Program-made: the position numbers and the translations under genes
Notes under the pieces: generated by a model
Seen by the model: the letters and a program-made list of their open reading frames with translations, nothing else
What the model was told of the DNA's origin: nothing
The model's database searches: none
Shown here: piece after piece, positions 8,238-17,121 of the stretch
Layout: the number at the start of each line of letters is the position of its first letter
How positions within the stretch are numbered: position 1 is the stretch's first letter
Assembly: GCA_947565475.1 (NCBI GenBank)
Contig: CANOGI010000005.1
Span: forward strand, 1 to 25,059
Source: an uncultured Eubacteriaceae bacterium
GTDB lineage: Bacteria; Bacillota; Clostridia; Lachnospirales; CAG-274
DNA length: 25,059 nt
Reading direction: 5' to 3'

Positions 8238-10685
8238 ATGGTTATTGACAAGGAAACTTTTAAAAACCAGCTTTTTGAAAACGTTAAAATGCTTTCAAGA
8301 AAAACTATTGAGAACGCTTCTAAGGAGCAAATTTATGAGGCTTTGGTATTTACCGTAAGAGATTATGTAACAGATATGTGGATTAAGACCCACGATCAAT
8401 ATTACAAAGAAGACGTTAAAGTTGTTTATTATCTTTCCATGGAGTTCCTTATGGGAAGGTTTTTGGGAAATACAATATTAAATCTTTCGGTTATTGACGA
8501 AATCAAGGAAATTCTTGACGAGCTTAATATTAATTACAACGAACTTGAGGACGCTGAGAGAGATCCGGGACTTGGAAACGGCGGTCTTGGACGTCTTGCC
8601 GCTTGTTTTCTTGATTCTCTCTCAACTTTGCAGCTTCCAGCGTATGGATGCGGCATAAGATACCATTACGGTATTTTTGAGCAGAAAATCGAGAACGGAT
8701 ATCAGGTGGAAAAGGCTGACAACTGGCTTGAGGACGGCGATATGTGGGGCGTTAAACGTCAGGAATATTCCGCTGAGGTTAAATTTATGGGAAATGTTAA
8801 AGCCGTTAAAAAACCTGACGGAACATATAGATTTGAGCAGGAAAATTATCAGTCGGTTATTGCCGTTCCTTATGATTATCCTGTTGTGGGATATAACAAC
8901 AACACTGTCAACACATTAAGATTATGGGACGCAGAGGCTAAAAACAAATTTGACCTTCAGTCTTTTAACCAGGGAAATTACTCAAAAGCTGTTGAGGAAA
9001 GCAATCTCGCCAAAATTTTATCAGAGGTGCTTTATCCAGCTGACGAGCATTATCAGGGAAAAGAACTTCGTCTTAAACAGCAGTATTTCTTTATCTCGGC
9101 GACTTTACAGAGAATTATATCAAGATTTAAGTCAAAACACGACGACTTTAAGGAGCTTCCGGACAAGGTTGCTTTACAGCTTAATGATACTCATCCTAGT
9201 ATGGCTGTAGCGGAGCTTATGCGTCTTTTGGTTGACGAGAATGACTTGGCTTGGGAAGACGCTTGGGAAATTACAACCAAATGCTGCGCTTACACAAACC
9301 ACACAATAATGGCGGAGGCGCTTGAGAAATGGCCTATTGAACTTTTCTCAAGAGTTCTTCCACGTATTTATATGATTATAGAGGAAATTAACAAGAGGTA
9401 CTGCAAACTTCTTATTGAGAGATTTGGAAACGACCCTCAGAAGATTACCAAAATGGCTATTATAGCTGACGGTCAAATAAGAATGGCTCATTTGGCTATG
9501 GTAGGAAGCCATTCTATCAATGGAGTGGCGGCTCTTCACACAGAAATTCTTAAAAATCAGGAACTTAAAGATTTTTATGACATTTATCCTGAGAAGTTTA
9601 ATAACAAAACGAATGGTATTACTCAAAGAAGATGGTTAGGACACGCTAATCCTAAATTGGCTAAACTCATTACAGACACTATCGGCGATAAATGGTACAC
9701 TGATTTAAGCGAGCTTGATAAACTCACTCCTTACGCGGACGATGAGAAATTCTGCGAGAAGTTTATGGAAATTAAACATCAGAATAAAGTAGAGCTTTCA
9801 AATTATTTTAAGGCGACTATGGGAATTGACGTTAATCCTGATTCTATTTTCGATATTCAGGTTAAAAGACTTCACGAGTATAAACGTCAGCTTTTAAATG
9901 TTCTTCATATTTTAAGCCTTTACAACAATCTTAAAGAGAATCCAGGACTTGACATGGTTCCAAGAACATTTATTTTTGGGGCGAAAGCTGCCGCTGGATA
10001 CAGAAGAGCCAAACTCATTATTAAGCTTATAAACGCCGTGGCTGACCTTGTAAACAATGACGAGACAATCGACGGAAAAATTAAAGTTATTTTCGCGGAG
10101 AATTATCGTGTTTCTTTGGCGGAAAAACTTATTCCAGCCGCTGACGTCAGCGAGCAAATCTCAACCGCCAGCAAAGAGGCGTCGGGTACGGGTAATATGA
10201 AGTTTATGCTAAACGGGGCGCTGACTATTGGTACTCTTGACGGTGCTAATGTTGAGATAAGAGAAGAAGTAGGCGACGATAATATATTTATTTTCGGTCT
10301 TAAATCTGATGACGTTATCAATCTTCAAAATAACGGCGGATATAATCCATGGTTTGTCTATAATATGAATCAGGATGTGAGAAAAGCGCTTATTCAGCTT
10401 ATAAACGGTACTCTTGACGAGGATACGGAACTTTTCAGAGAGCTTTATGAGGTCTTACTTAACGGTTTCGGAGGCTCAAGAGCGGACGAGTATTTTGTTC
10501 TTCAGGATTTTGAGGATTACGCGAGAGCTCAGGCGGATATTGACGCGGCTTATAAAGATAAAAAGAAATGGGCGAAAATGGCTGTTCTCAATACGGCGAA
10601 GAGCGGTAAATTCTCAAGCGACAGAACTATTAAGGAATACGCTGACGAGATATGGGAAGTTAAACCTGTTGAGATTAAAATGTAA
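8238..10685 (+). CDS. glgP: Glycogen/starch phosphorylase
   Basis: A cytosolic GT35-family enzyme that releases glucose-1-phosphate from the non-reducing ends of alpha-1,4-glucans. The 815-aa length matches bacterial phosphorylases. Landmarks: YYLSMEFLMGRFLGN near the N-terminus, the DPGLGNGGLGRLAAC active-site glycine-rich segment, QLNDTHPSMAVAELMR, VKRLHEYKRQLLN, and the PLP signature EASGTGNMKFMLNGA with K655 as the cofactor lysine. The start is fixed by TAGGAGG 10-15 nt upstream. It is transcribed alone from a long AT-rich leader, and a terminator hairpin follows at 10820. No glycogen synthesis genes lie nearby, so its natural substrate (glycogen or imported maltodextrins) cannot be told from context. 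Confidence 0.97.
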   Translation: MVIDKETFKNQLFENVKMLSRKTIENASKEQIYEALVFTVRDYVTDMWIKTHDQYYKEDVKVVYYLSMEFLMGRFLGNTILNLSVIDEIKEILDELNINYNELEDAERDPGLGNGGLGRLAACFLDSLSTLQLPAYGCGIRYHYGIFEQKIENGYQVEKADNWLEDGDMWGVKRQEYSAEVKFMGNVKAVKKPDGTYRFEQENYQSVIAVPYDYPVVGYNNNTVNTLRLWDAEAKNKFDLQSFNQGNYSKAVEESNLAKILSEVLYPADEHYQGKELRLKQQYFFISATLQRIISRFKSKHDDFKELPDKVALQLNDTHPSMAVAELMRLLVDENDLAWEDAWEITTKCCAYTNHTIMAEALEKWPIELFSRVLPRIYMIIEEINKRYCKLLIERFGNDPQKITKMAIIADGQIRMAHLAMVGSHSINGVAALHTEILKNQELKDFYDIYPEKFNNKTNGITQRRWLGHANPKLAKLITDTIGDKWYTDLSELDKLTPYADDEKFCEKFMEIKHQNKVELSNYFKATMGIDVNPDSIFDIQVKRLHEYKRQLLNVLHILSLYNNLKENPGLDMVPRTFIFGAKAAAGYRRAKLIIKLINAVADLVNNDETIDGKIKVIFAENYRVSLAEKLIPAADVSEQISTASKEASGTGNMKFMLNGALTIGTLDGANVEIREEVGDDNIFIFGLKSDDVINLQNNGGYNPWFVYNMNQDVRKALIQLINGTLDEDTELFRELYEVLLNGFGGSRADEYFVLQDFEDYARAQADIDAAYKDKKKWAKMAVLNTAKSGKFSSDRTIKEYADEIWEVKPVEIKM

Positions 10686-10819
10686 GGTGTAAATATTTAA
10701 AACAAACACTTTTACGGTTGTTCTCTTTTATTTATAATAAAGCTTTGATAAATTTTTCAGTTTATGATAGAATAAAAGGAAACTTTGGCGGGAAATTAGT
10801 GAAAGCGGAAAAACAATGA

Positions 10820-10848
10820 GGGGAGCAGATTATTTGTTCCCCTTTTTT
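10820..10848 (+). terminator. Rho-independent terminator of glgP
   Basis: GGGGAGCA (10820-10827) pairs with TGTTCCCC (10835-10842, one G-U pair), followed by six T. It lies 135 bp after the glgP stop. Confidence 0.75.
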
Positions 10849-11093
10849 AAAAAAAGAAGTTCTAAAATTTTTAATAAAACGTAAGTTTATATCAATGCCA
10901 AATAAAACACGAATATAAAATAATGAAATGATAAGAAAAAAATTAATATTTTATGGTTAATATCTAACGAGATTTAATTTATATTTATAGTCTATGATTA
11001 AATATCGCTGTTGATTTTAATTGTTGAATATTATGGAAGCGTCTTATTAACTCGCTGAAATTGTTTTGACAGAAAATTTTTGAAACGGAATAT
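10849..11093. other. AT-rich intergenic stretch without a gene
   Basis: No coding potential, RNA gene or clear repeat was recognised between the glgP terminator and the family A element. Confidence 0.5.
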
Positions 11094-11341
11094 TATAGTC
11101 AACGAACTTTAAAATGAGTAAAACTATATGAGTGGCTGCTGTGTTTTTAACTGTTTGAGATTTATAGAACTTTAACACAAGTACGGAGTTTTGAGACAGC
11201 CATAGCTTAAAATTATTTTTGTGAGGGACGTAAGGATAGCGTAGTCGCGGTGTATATTGCCTGACGACAAAAAGTCGAAGATAATTTCCAATCATTTATG
11301 GCAAATAGCTATGACTTATCTATTTTAAAGTTTGACGTATA
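11094..11341. repeat. Family A element, diverged copy (MITE-like)
   Basis: It begins TATAGTCAACGAACTTTAAA and ends in the imperfect inverse, TTTTAAAGTTTGACGTATA. The 248-bp interior has no real gene. The termini match those of the copies at 14460, 16943 and 24768, though the interior is diverged. It lies 42 bp upstream of the kinase start, so it may carry or disturb that gene's promoter. Confidence 0.55.
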
Positions 11342-11383
11342 TAGATTGTATGCTTGCATAAAAACTAATGGGGGTGATACCTT

Positions 11384-14321
11384 ATGCAATCGGACAATGG
11401 CGTAATACAAAAGGTAATTATCGCCGTAGCTATAATTGTTTTTATTATATTTGGGTTTATGGTGTTTGTAGACAAGAACAATACCCGTATTATGTCGCAG
11501 AATACGGAATATATAGGAGATGCCACGAAACAGAAATCTCAAATACTGTATCACATATTAAACGGCGCGCAGGAAAATTTAAATATCCGTTCATCTATGT
11601 ATGGGCAAAATCTTCCGCAGGATACTTTAGACTATGAGTATTTTATGAAAATATCTCAAGATACTCTTTTTGACCATGTGGAATATGTAGATAAGAACGG
11701 TAAAAACATTATAACGGGTGATAAAGACCTTAAAGACGTTTCCGATAAAGAATATTTTATTAAAGGAATGCGCGGGGAGTCTGGTATGGTTCCTATGGTG
11801 GGCTCAGGAGTTTACGATGAGAACGCCATTGTGTTTTATACTCCTTTCAGGGTTAAGGGTGAGATTATCGGCGTTCTTACAGGGTATTACAGTGAGGAAC
11901 AAATAGAAGACCTTTTACACTCGACTTATTTTGGAGAGCAGGCCGATACGTTTTTATGCGCGAGAGATGGAAGCATTATATCGGCTTCAACGACGGAGGA
12001 TATTCCTGAGAACATAATAGATTATTTCAGGGAAAAAAGCGACGTTACACCAGAGGAGCTTGATAGTGTAAAAAGGGCGTTGTTAAAAGGCGATACATAT
12101 AGCTTAGAATATGACAACAATTTGGGAAGCAGTAGTTTTTATATTACGGACGTCGATAACACGGATTTTATGATAATTCAAAATTTTCCGTCGGCAGTTA
12201 CACAGAGTATGTTAAAAAACGCTGTCTCAGCGGGAATGGAGCTTGCTGTAGCTCTTGTTATAGCTTTATTGGTGTATGTCGCGGCTATTGTTTTCTTCAA
12301 CTATAAGTTAAAGAAGAAGCTTATTAAAGAAAATAAGGAAATGGGATATGTCATTGAGGGTACGACTAAACTTTTTGATAAGTTTATACTCGTAGATTTG
12401 GAAGAGGAAACATATAAATATTTGACAAACACATACTTACCGTCGGTAGAAGTTCCTCCGGAGGGAAAATACGAGATGTTTGTAAATGTTTTTACCTCTA
12501 CATTTGTGTATAATGATGAGAAAGAAAAAGCCCGCGTCGATCTTAAAGCGGAGAAGATACGTAAAGATTTAGGCGAAAGCGTTACAAACCTATATTATGA
12601 GTATTATACGGAGCGGGATAAAAAGCAATGGGAAAGCATTAATATAATCTGCCTTAAACGAGAGGATGGGCAGGCTAAACAGGTGCTTTTCGCTCAGCAG
12701 GATATTACTATAGCCAAGAATAACGAGCTTATGAAAAATATTGCCCTTAAAGAAGCTTATAAGGCGGCTGAGGCGGCTAATGAAGCTAAAAGTGATTTTC
12801 TTTCTCATATGTCTCACGATATACGAACTCCTATGAACGCTATTATTGGCATGACGTCTATAGCCGCTATGCATATTGACGACACTCCAAGAGTTATGGA
12901 TTGTCTTAATAAAATTACTGTTTCAAGCAAGCATCTTCTGGGTCTCATAAATGAGGTTTTGGATATATCCAAAATAGAGAGTGGAAAGTTGGTGTTATCT
13001 GAGGAAGAATTCAGTCTTTCCGAGACAATAGATAATTTGATGACTATTCTTCACCCACAGATTCAAAAGAAAAAACAAAATTTCAGTGTAAATATTAATA
13101 ACATAAAGCATGAGAGGGTTGTAGGAGACTCACAGCGACTTTCTCAGGTTTTTGTAAACATAATGAGCAACGCTGTTAAATTTACCCCAGAGGGTGGAAG
13201 TATTTCTCTTCTTATAAATGAAAAGCCTTCTAAAAACACGGGAAGCGGTTACTATGAGTTTATTTTTACGGACAGCGGTATAGGAATGGACAGCGATTTT
13301 CTGGCTACCATATTTGACCCGTTTTCAAGAGCGACCGACTCACGCGTTGGAAAAACCGAGGGAACAGGTCTTGGAATGTCTATCGCCAGAAATATAGTAC
13401 GTATGATGAACGGTGATATTCAAGTTAAGAGTACGCCGGGAGTTGGTTCTGTATTTACGGTGTCTGTGTATTTACAGTTGTGCAATGATAATAATGATGA
13501 ATTTGACACTATTACCAATTTACCTGTACTTGTTGTTGACGATGAGAAAGACGCTTGTGAAAGTGCCTGCGAGATTTTAAACAGTATAGGTATGACGTCT
13601 GATTGGGTGACTGACGGAGATTCAGCCGTTAAAAAACTTGTGGACGCGAGGGAAAGAGGCGAGGATTACGCCGCCGTTATACTTGACTGGAAGATGCCTG
13701 GTAAAGATGGAGTTCAGACGGCGTCTGAGATCCGTGACAGAATAGGAAAGGATATACCTATTATAATTTTATAATTGGTCTACCATTGAGGAAAAAGCCC
13801 GTACAGTGGGAGTGAATTATTTTATATCGAAGCCTTTGTTTAAATCAAGGCTTATGTATGTTATGAAAAACATCGCGGGTAAAAACGACCAAATAATTGA
13901 TGAACAAGCTATTTCAGATAAGAAATATGCCGGAAAAAGGCTTCTTTTGGTAGAGGATAACGATCTTAATGTTGAGATAGCCGAGGAAATTCTCAGAATG
14001 GTAGGTTTTGAGGTAGACACGGCATGCGACGGTGTTGAGGCTGTTAAGTGTGTATCGGATTTTCCTGAGAACTATTATGACCTTATTCTTATGGATATTC
14101 AGATGCCTAATATGAATGGTTATGAGGCGACTGCCAAAATCAGGGCTATGGACAGGGAAGATTTAAAGAATATACCTATTATAGCGATGAGTGCCAATAC
14201 TTTTACAGATGATATTCTTGAGGCTAAAAAGTCGGGTATGAACGCACATATTGCTAAACCGATAGAAATATCAAAAATGACTGATACGATTGACGCTTGT
14301 TTGGGAATGGGAGATAATTAA
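11384..14321 (+). pseudogene. Hybrid sensor histidine kinase with two receiver domains, broken by a frameshift
   Basis: A membrane hybrid kinase read in two frames: 11384-13774 (796 aa) and a continuation that is open through 13806 to 14321. Order: TM helix (about 10-30), extracytoplasmic Cache-like sensor (about 35-280), TM helix (about 285-310), linker, HisKA with H478 in SHMSHDIRTPMN, HATPase with N-box VNIMSNAVKF, DSGIGMD and GTGLGMSIA, receiver 1 (PVLVVDDEKD; phospho-acceptor D768 in LDWKMP), receiver 2 (LLLVEDNDLN; acceptor in LILMDIQMP). The first frame stops after DIPIIIL at 13772-13774. Downstream the other frame resumes at once with YNWSTIEEKARTVGVNYFISKP, the expected rest of receiver 1, lacking the conserved Ser/Thr-Ala pair. 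A 5-nt loss (net -2) near 13768-13772 explains this, as would an assembly error. GGGGGTGAT precedes the ATG. Ligand unknown. Confidence 0.85.
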
Positions 14322-14348
14322 AAAAAATAATTTGTTTTTATTATAAAA

Positions 14349-14380
14349 AGGGCTTGGAGCGTATGCTTCAAGCCTTTTTT
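14349..14380 (+). terminator. Rho-independent terminator of the hybrid kinase gene
   Basis: GGCTTGGAGC-GTAT-GCTTCAAGCC followed by six T, 28 bp after the stop codon. One bulged or mismatched pair lies in the stem. Confidence 0.85.
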
Positions 14381-14404
14381 ATGTATATAGAAGAGGAGGG
14401 AGGA

Positions 14405-14687
14405 TATAGTCAAACCATTTGAAAAATGAATAAGTTTGACTGTCTAAAATCATTTTGTTTATAGTCAATCAACTTGAAAAAGAACAAGTTCGGCGTATAA
14501 AAATCCTTTTTTCTACGTTAGCGTCAGTCGGCATAGGCTCCGACTATGCTCTCCTTTCCAGGACGCATGGGCGAGCAGTAAAGCGAAGCTTTACGACCAG
14601 CCACTGCCTCGCGAAAATAATTTTTATTTCGCCTTCTTTTGCCCATTTTCAAGTAGATTGACTATATTTTCAAGTAGTTTCACTATA
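14405..14687. repeat. Family A element carrying another family A element inside it
   Basis: The outer left end TATAGTCAAACCATTTGAAA begins at 14405. A complete inner copy occupies 14460-14666. The outer right end, TTTTCAAGTAGTTTCACTATA without its first base, closes at 14687. The inner copy starts and ends with TATA, in keeping with insertion at a TA dinucleotide. The outer right terminus overlaps the 3' end of the lipoprotein gene. Confidence 0.65.
14460..14666 (+). repeat. Family A element, inner complete copy
   Basis: It runs from TATAGTCAATCAACTTGAAA to TTTTCAAGTAGATTGACTATA (imperfect terminal inverted repeats of about 20 bp). Its 207 bp share the interior order with the reverse complement of 16943-17109: ACAAGTTCG, TAAAAATCCTTTTT, TTAGCGTCA, CACTGCC and GCGAAA-TAATTTTTAT. 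The perfect small hairpin GTAAAGC-GAA-GCTTTAC lies at about 14579-14595. No transposase is encoded. Confidence 0.75.
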
Positions 14688-15299
14688 AAAAACGGTATCG
14701 CTTTCGATCTTATTTTTTACAACAGGAATTTTTATCTCAAATTTTTCTCTGTTTTCATTATAATTATCAAAATTAATATAATAATCTCCGTCACCGTCGT
14801 ACAAAATATGTATATATACTTCCTGAGAGGCTCCGCTTCTCATATCAACAGAAGAAACAATGTCGTTATCCTCAGCAAAGTAATTGCTGACGCTTTCAAG
14901 TTTAAGTCCTTTGCTTCCGAAAAAGTTATAATAAAATCTATTTAAGTTTTTTGTATTACTGCTTAAATTTTTAATGGTTACAGGCAATTTTATTATAATT
15001 GAGCCATTTTTATCGGAGAATTTATCTTCAAGGGTTGTAAATGTATAGGAATTACCGATAGTGATTTCCAGTTCATCAAAAACGAAGGAACTTCCTAATG
15101 TGAGTTCTTTTTCTTCTTTAGCGGGGATTTCATTTTTATGTTTATTTCTGGTTTTATTTTGTGTTTCATGAGAAATGTTTTCTATATCAGAGAATAAAGT
15201 TTCTTCAGTCGGGGTTTCGGATTTTTTACATGATAACAATAAAAGGATAAATATAAACACTATAGGTACAATAATTAATACTCTTTTTCTTTTTTTCAT
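14670..15299 (-). CDS. Lipoprotein with a DUF4352-like beta domain
   Basis: A 209-aa surface lipoprotein of unknown function. The N-terminus has a positively charged start (MKKRKRVL), a hydrophobic stretch and the lipobox LLLLSC (about 18-23), so it should be lipid-anchored on the outer face of the membrane. A low-complexity charged linker follows (about 25-65). Then comes a beta-rich domain, LTLGSSFVFDELEITIGNSY... to FEIKIPV, resembling the DUF4352 immunoglobulin-like fold in length and pattern. AAGGAGATG precedes the ATG. A strong promoter and two operator-like palindromes lie upstream, shared with the divergent XRE gene. The last codons and the TGA lie within the terminal repeat of the family A element, so the natural C-terminus may have been replaced. 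Confidence 0.8.
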   Translation of the reverse strand: MKKRKRVLIIVPIVFIFILLLLSCKKSETPTEETLFSDIENISHETQNKTRNKHKNEIPAKEEKELTLGSSFVFDELEITIGNSYTFTTLEDKFSDKNGSIIIKLPVTIKNLSSNTKNLNRFYYNFFGSKGLKLESVSNYFAEDNDIVSSVDMRSGASQEVYIHILYDGDGDYYINFDNYNENREKFEIKIPVVKNKIESDTVFYSETT

Positions 15300-15331
15300 A
15301 AAAACATCTCCTTAAACTAATAAAATAAATT

Positions 15332-15350
15332 TGACATTTAGTAAATGTCA
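15332..15350. promoter_or_regulatory. Operator-like perfect palindrome O1
   Basis: TGACATTTAGTAAATGTCA is a perfect 9-bp inverted repeat around one base. It lies just downstream of the -10 of the lipoprotein promoter (about +5 to +23). Its arm TAAATGTCA recurs in O2, 53 bp away. It is most likely the binding site of the XRE protein encoded alongside. Confidence 0.65.
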
Positions 15351-15361
15351 ATAATACTAAG

Positions 15362-15390
15362 ATTATAGCATACAATTTTAAATATGACAA
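15362..15390 (-). promoter_or_regulatory. Promoter of the lipoprotein gene
   Basis: On the minus strand: TTGTCA (15390-15385), a 17-bp spacer, TATAAT (15367-15362). This is near-consensus sigma-A. Its -35 lies inside O2, and O1 covers the expected start region, a layout suited to repression. Confidence 0.7.
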
Positions 15391-15403
15391 GCAGTAAATG
15401 TCA
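15385..15403. promoter_or_regulatory. Operator-like half-conserved palindrome O2
   Basis: TGACAAGCAGTAAATGTCA has the same length and outer TGACA/TGTCA as O1. One arm is identical to O1 and the other is degenerate. It overlaps the -35 of the lipoprotein promoter and sits 33 bp before the XRE start codon. Confidence 0.55.
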
Positions 15404-15435
15404 AATTTTAAAATTGTGTTTTGGAGCGGATTATT

Positions 15436-15684
15436 ATGTATAAAAACAGGAGTGAAAAGGGACTTAACAACATAAGCGGGAAAAATATAAGCAAATACAG
15501 AAAACAAATGGAAAAGCCTAATTCTCAGCGAGCGCTTGCGGAAAGACTTCAGCTTTTAGGTATAGACCTTGACAAAAACGCTATTCAGAGAATTGAAAGC
15601 GGGAGACGTTTTGTGACGGATATTGAACTTAAAACTTTCGCGAAACTATTTGGGGTCACAGCCGACGTTTTATTAGAGGAATAA
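15436..15684 (+). CDS. Small XRE-family helix-turn-helix regulator
   Basis: An 82-aa DNA-binding protein consisting almost only of a Cro/C1-type helix-turn-helix domain: ISKYRKQ, QRALAERLQLLG (first helices), the recognition region NAIQRIESGRR and the closing helices LKTFAKLFGVTADVLLEE. ATG at 15436 is preferred over an upstream TTG because GGAG lies 9 nt before it. It is divergent from the lipoprotein gene and shares a 136-bp intergenic region with two TGACA-type palindromes, so it probably controls that gene and itself. It resembles single-domain regulators with no ligand-binding part, so the inducing signal is unknown. Confidence 0.8.
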   Translation: MYKNRSEKGLNNISGKNISKYRKQMEKPNSQRALAERLQLLGIDLDKNAIQRIESGRRFVTDIELKTFAKLFGVTADVLLEE

Positions 15685-16128
15685 ACTTTTTTTGAGCTTA
15701 GATAATAAATATGGATTTTATTGTTACGCGAGATTTAAGTTTTCGCATAATAAATGAAGTCGTATTTGTAGGAAGATTAATGTGACAAAGCGAAAGTTTT
15801 GCGTTATAAAGTTTAGGTGAAGCCTTTTCAAGGCCCTTCGGGTGTGGGACAGCGTTCCATGGTTTTAATCTTTTAAGTTAGCGCGTATGGGGCAGAGCCT
15901 CAAGGTTTTTATGTTTAAAGAGCATTTTTGGAGGTTTGGAACCTTTTTGCTATAGAAAAAAGAAAAAGGTTCCATTAACTATAAATTTTTGTCAAACTCA
16001 CGTAAGATTAAACAAAGCATAATGAAAAAAGGTATGTTTATTTATTTTTTTACCTACTGGGGAAGTTTTCCGCCGTAAGTTTATAGTAATGAGAGTTCGA
16101 TGAAAAATTATAGCTTATATACTTATTT
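15685..16128. other. Intergenic stretch without a gene, with a terminator-like hairpin
   Basis: No gene is visible. The part 15800-15975 is more GC-rich than its surroundings and has short complementary segments (AAGCCTT/AAGGC, GGGTGTGGGACAGCG) and a hairpin, GGAACCTTTTT (15938-15948) with AAAAAGGTTCC (15963-15973). It reminds me of dispersed intergenic repeats in Clostridia, but only one copy occurs here, so that is weak. Confidence 0.4.
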
Positions 16129-16353
16129 TAAGGAAATACCGACAAATTAAAAATAAAAATAATTTTAGCGTAAGCGTGCGGATAGTCAGTGCTTTTGCTA
16201 CGCAAAAGTCGGCTAAAAGCCGCCCGCACATCTGGCACCTATTTAGCGGAAGTGTGGGATTTTTAATCCCACTTAAACGAAAACGCTTTTTCGTTAGAAG
16301 CGTATTTTTTTGTAAAATTATTTTTATTTCTCCTTTGCGCGGTGATTCCTTAA
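16129..16353 (-). repeat. Family B element, copy 1 (MITE-like)
   Basis: It opens TTAAGGAAATACCG and closes with the inverse, CGGTGATTCCTTAA. TTAA at both ends may be target duplication. Its 225 bp match 21765-21993 in reverse orientation. Inside are stacked small hairpins: CTTTTGCTACGCAAAAG, CGGCTAAAAGCCG, GGGATTTTTAATCCC and AACGAAAACGCTTTTTCGTT. No transposase is present, and short open frames in it are accidental. Confidence 0.75.
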
Positions 16354-16440
16354 ATTTGTTCACTATATAGTATTTTTGTGAAACAAAAATAGGAATAATT
16401 TTTGGCGAGTATTTGGAGAAGGCATAAAGAATTACAAAAG

Positions 16441-16496
16441 AAAATATGTAAAGGGGGTGTGAAAAATTCATTTTTCACACCCCCTTTACATATTTT
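16441..16496 (-). terminator. Very long perfect hairpin, terminator of rsfS
   Basis: 16441-16466 and 16471-16496 form a perfect 26-bp stem with the 4-nt loop TTCA. The core is AAAGGGGGTGTGAAAA. It begins 9 bp beyond the rsfS stop, and on the minus strand is followed by a loose T-rich tract (ATTTTCTTTTG). Confidence 0.7.
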
Positions 16497-16505
16497 AGAT
16501 AAGTA

Positions 16506-16868
16506 TCAACAAAGGAGCGATTCTTTCGGTATAAATTTAGCGTCGCCCCAGATTCTCTCGATATTATAAAAATCTCTCTCTTCTTTGTTAAAAAGATGAA
16601 CGACTATATCGCCGAAGTCCAGCAAAATCCACGTTTTTGTCTGAAAACCCTCTGAGTGGTTTAAACGAAATCCTGATTTATACAGTGCTTCTTCCACTGA
16701 GTCAGCCATAGCTTTAAGCTGATTAGGGTTATTTCCGCTGGCGATTAGAAAGTAATCTGACAACACGGAAACCTCGTGTATGTCTAAAACATTTATATCC
16801 TCGGCGAGTTTATCATCAAGAGCCTTATACGCCGCTTTTACTCCATTAAATATTATTTCTGTAGACAA
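16506..16868 (-). CDS. rsfS: Ribosomal silencing factor RsfS
   Basis: A small cytosolic protein (120 aa) that binds ribosomal protein uL14 and keeps the large subunit from joining the small one during starvation. The family pattern is clear: an N-terminal helix, VLDIHEVSVLSDYFLIASGNN, a central helix with QLKAMADSVEEAL, then GFQTKTWILLDFGDIVVHLF and REFY-like RDFYNIERIWGDA. The start codon is TTG, chosen because AAGGAGG lies 8 nt before it and the protein then has normal length. In many Bacillota rsfS follows nadD and yqeK closely, and here the order is kept but a family A element lies between. A 26-bp hairpin terminates it. Confidence 0.95.
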   Translation of the reverse strand: MSTEIIFNGVKAAYKALDDKLAEDINVLDIHEVSVLSDYFLIASGNNPNQLKAMADSVEEALYKSGFRLNHSEGFQTKTWILLDFGDIVVHLFNKEERDFYNIERIWGDAKFIPKESLLC

Positions 16869-16942
16869 AATATTTTCCTCCTTAAAAAATATGAATTTTA
16901 CAGTTTTTTAATAAACAAAAGCTAAATTTCGCTTTGTTGTGT

Positions 16943-17109
16943 TATAATCAAACTACTTGAAAATGAGCAGAAAGAGATGAGATAAAAATTATTTCGCAGG
17001 GCAGTGGAAAGCGAGCAAAGACTAAAGCTTATGCTGATTTGACGCTAACAAAGCCAAAAAGGATTTTTAAGCCGTCGAACTTGTTCATTTTTCAAGTTAT
17101 TTGACTATA
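16943..17109 (-). repeat. Family A element between nadD-yqeK and rsfS
   Basis: It runs from TATAATCAAACTACTTGAAA to TTTTTCAAGTTATTTGACTATA without its outer bases, 167 bp. The interior matches 14460-14666 when reverse complemented. It begins 12 bp beyond the nadD-yqeK stop and sits between two genes of what is normally one operon. Confidence 0.75.
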
Positions 17110-17121
17110 ATTATAATTTTT

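Noticed and set aside
11047..11295. 82-residue minus-strand open frame
   Set aside because: It overlaps the family A copy at 11094-11341, lacks a ribosome binding site and resembles no family.
13760..13780. Programmed frameshift in the kinase gene
   Set aside because: There is no slippery heptamer with a matching shift or downstream stimulator, and conserved residues are missing at the junction, which points to deletion.
14455..14661. 68-residue plus-strand open frame
   Set aside because: It is almost wholly the inner family A element; no start signal.
16115..16471. Open frames on both strands around 16115-16471, and a related one at 21733-21933
   Set aside because: They lie inside family B elements, have no ribosome binding site, and their similarity to each other (SGSVGFLIP) only reflects the shared repeat.
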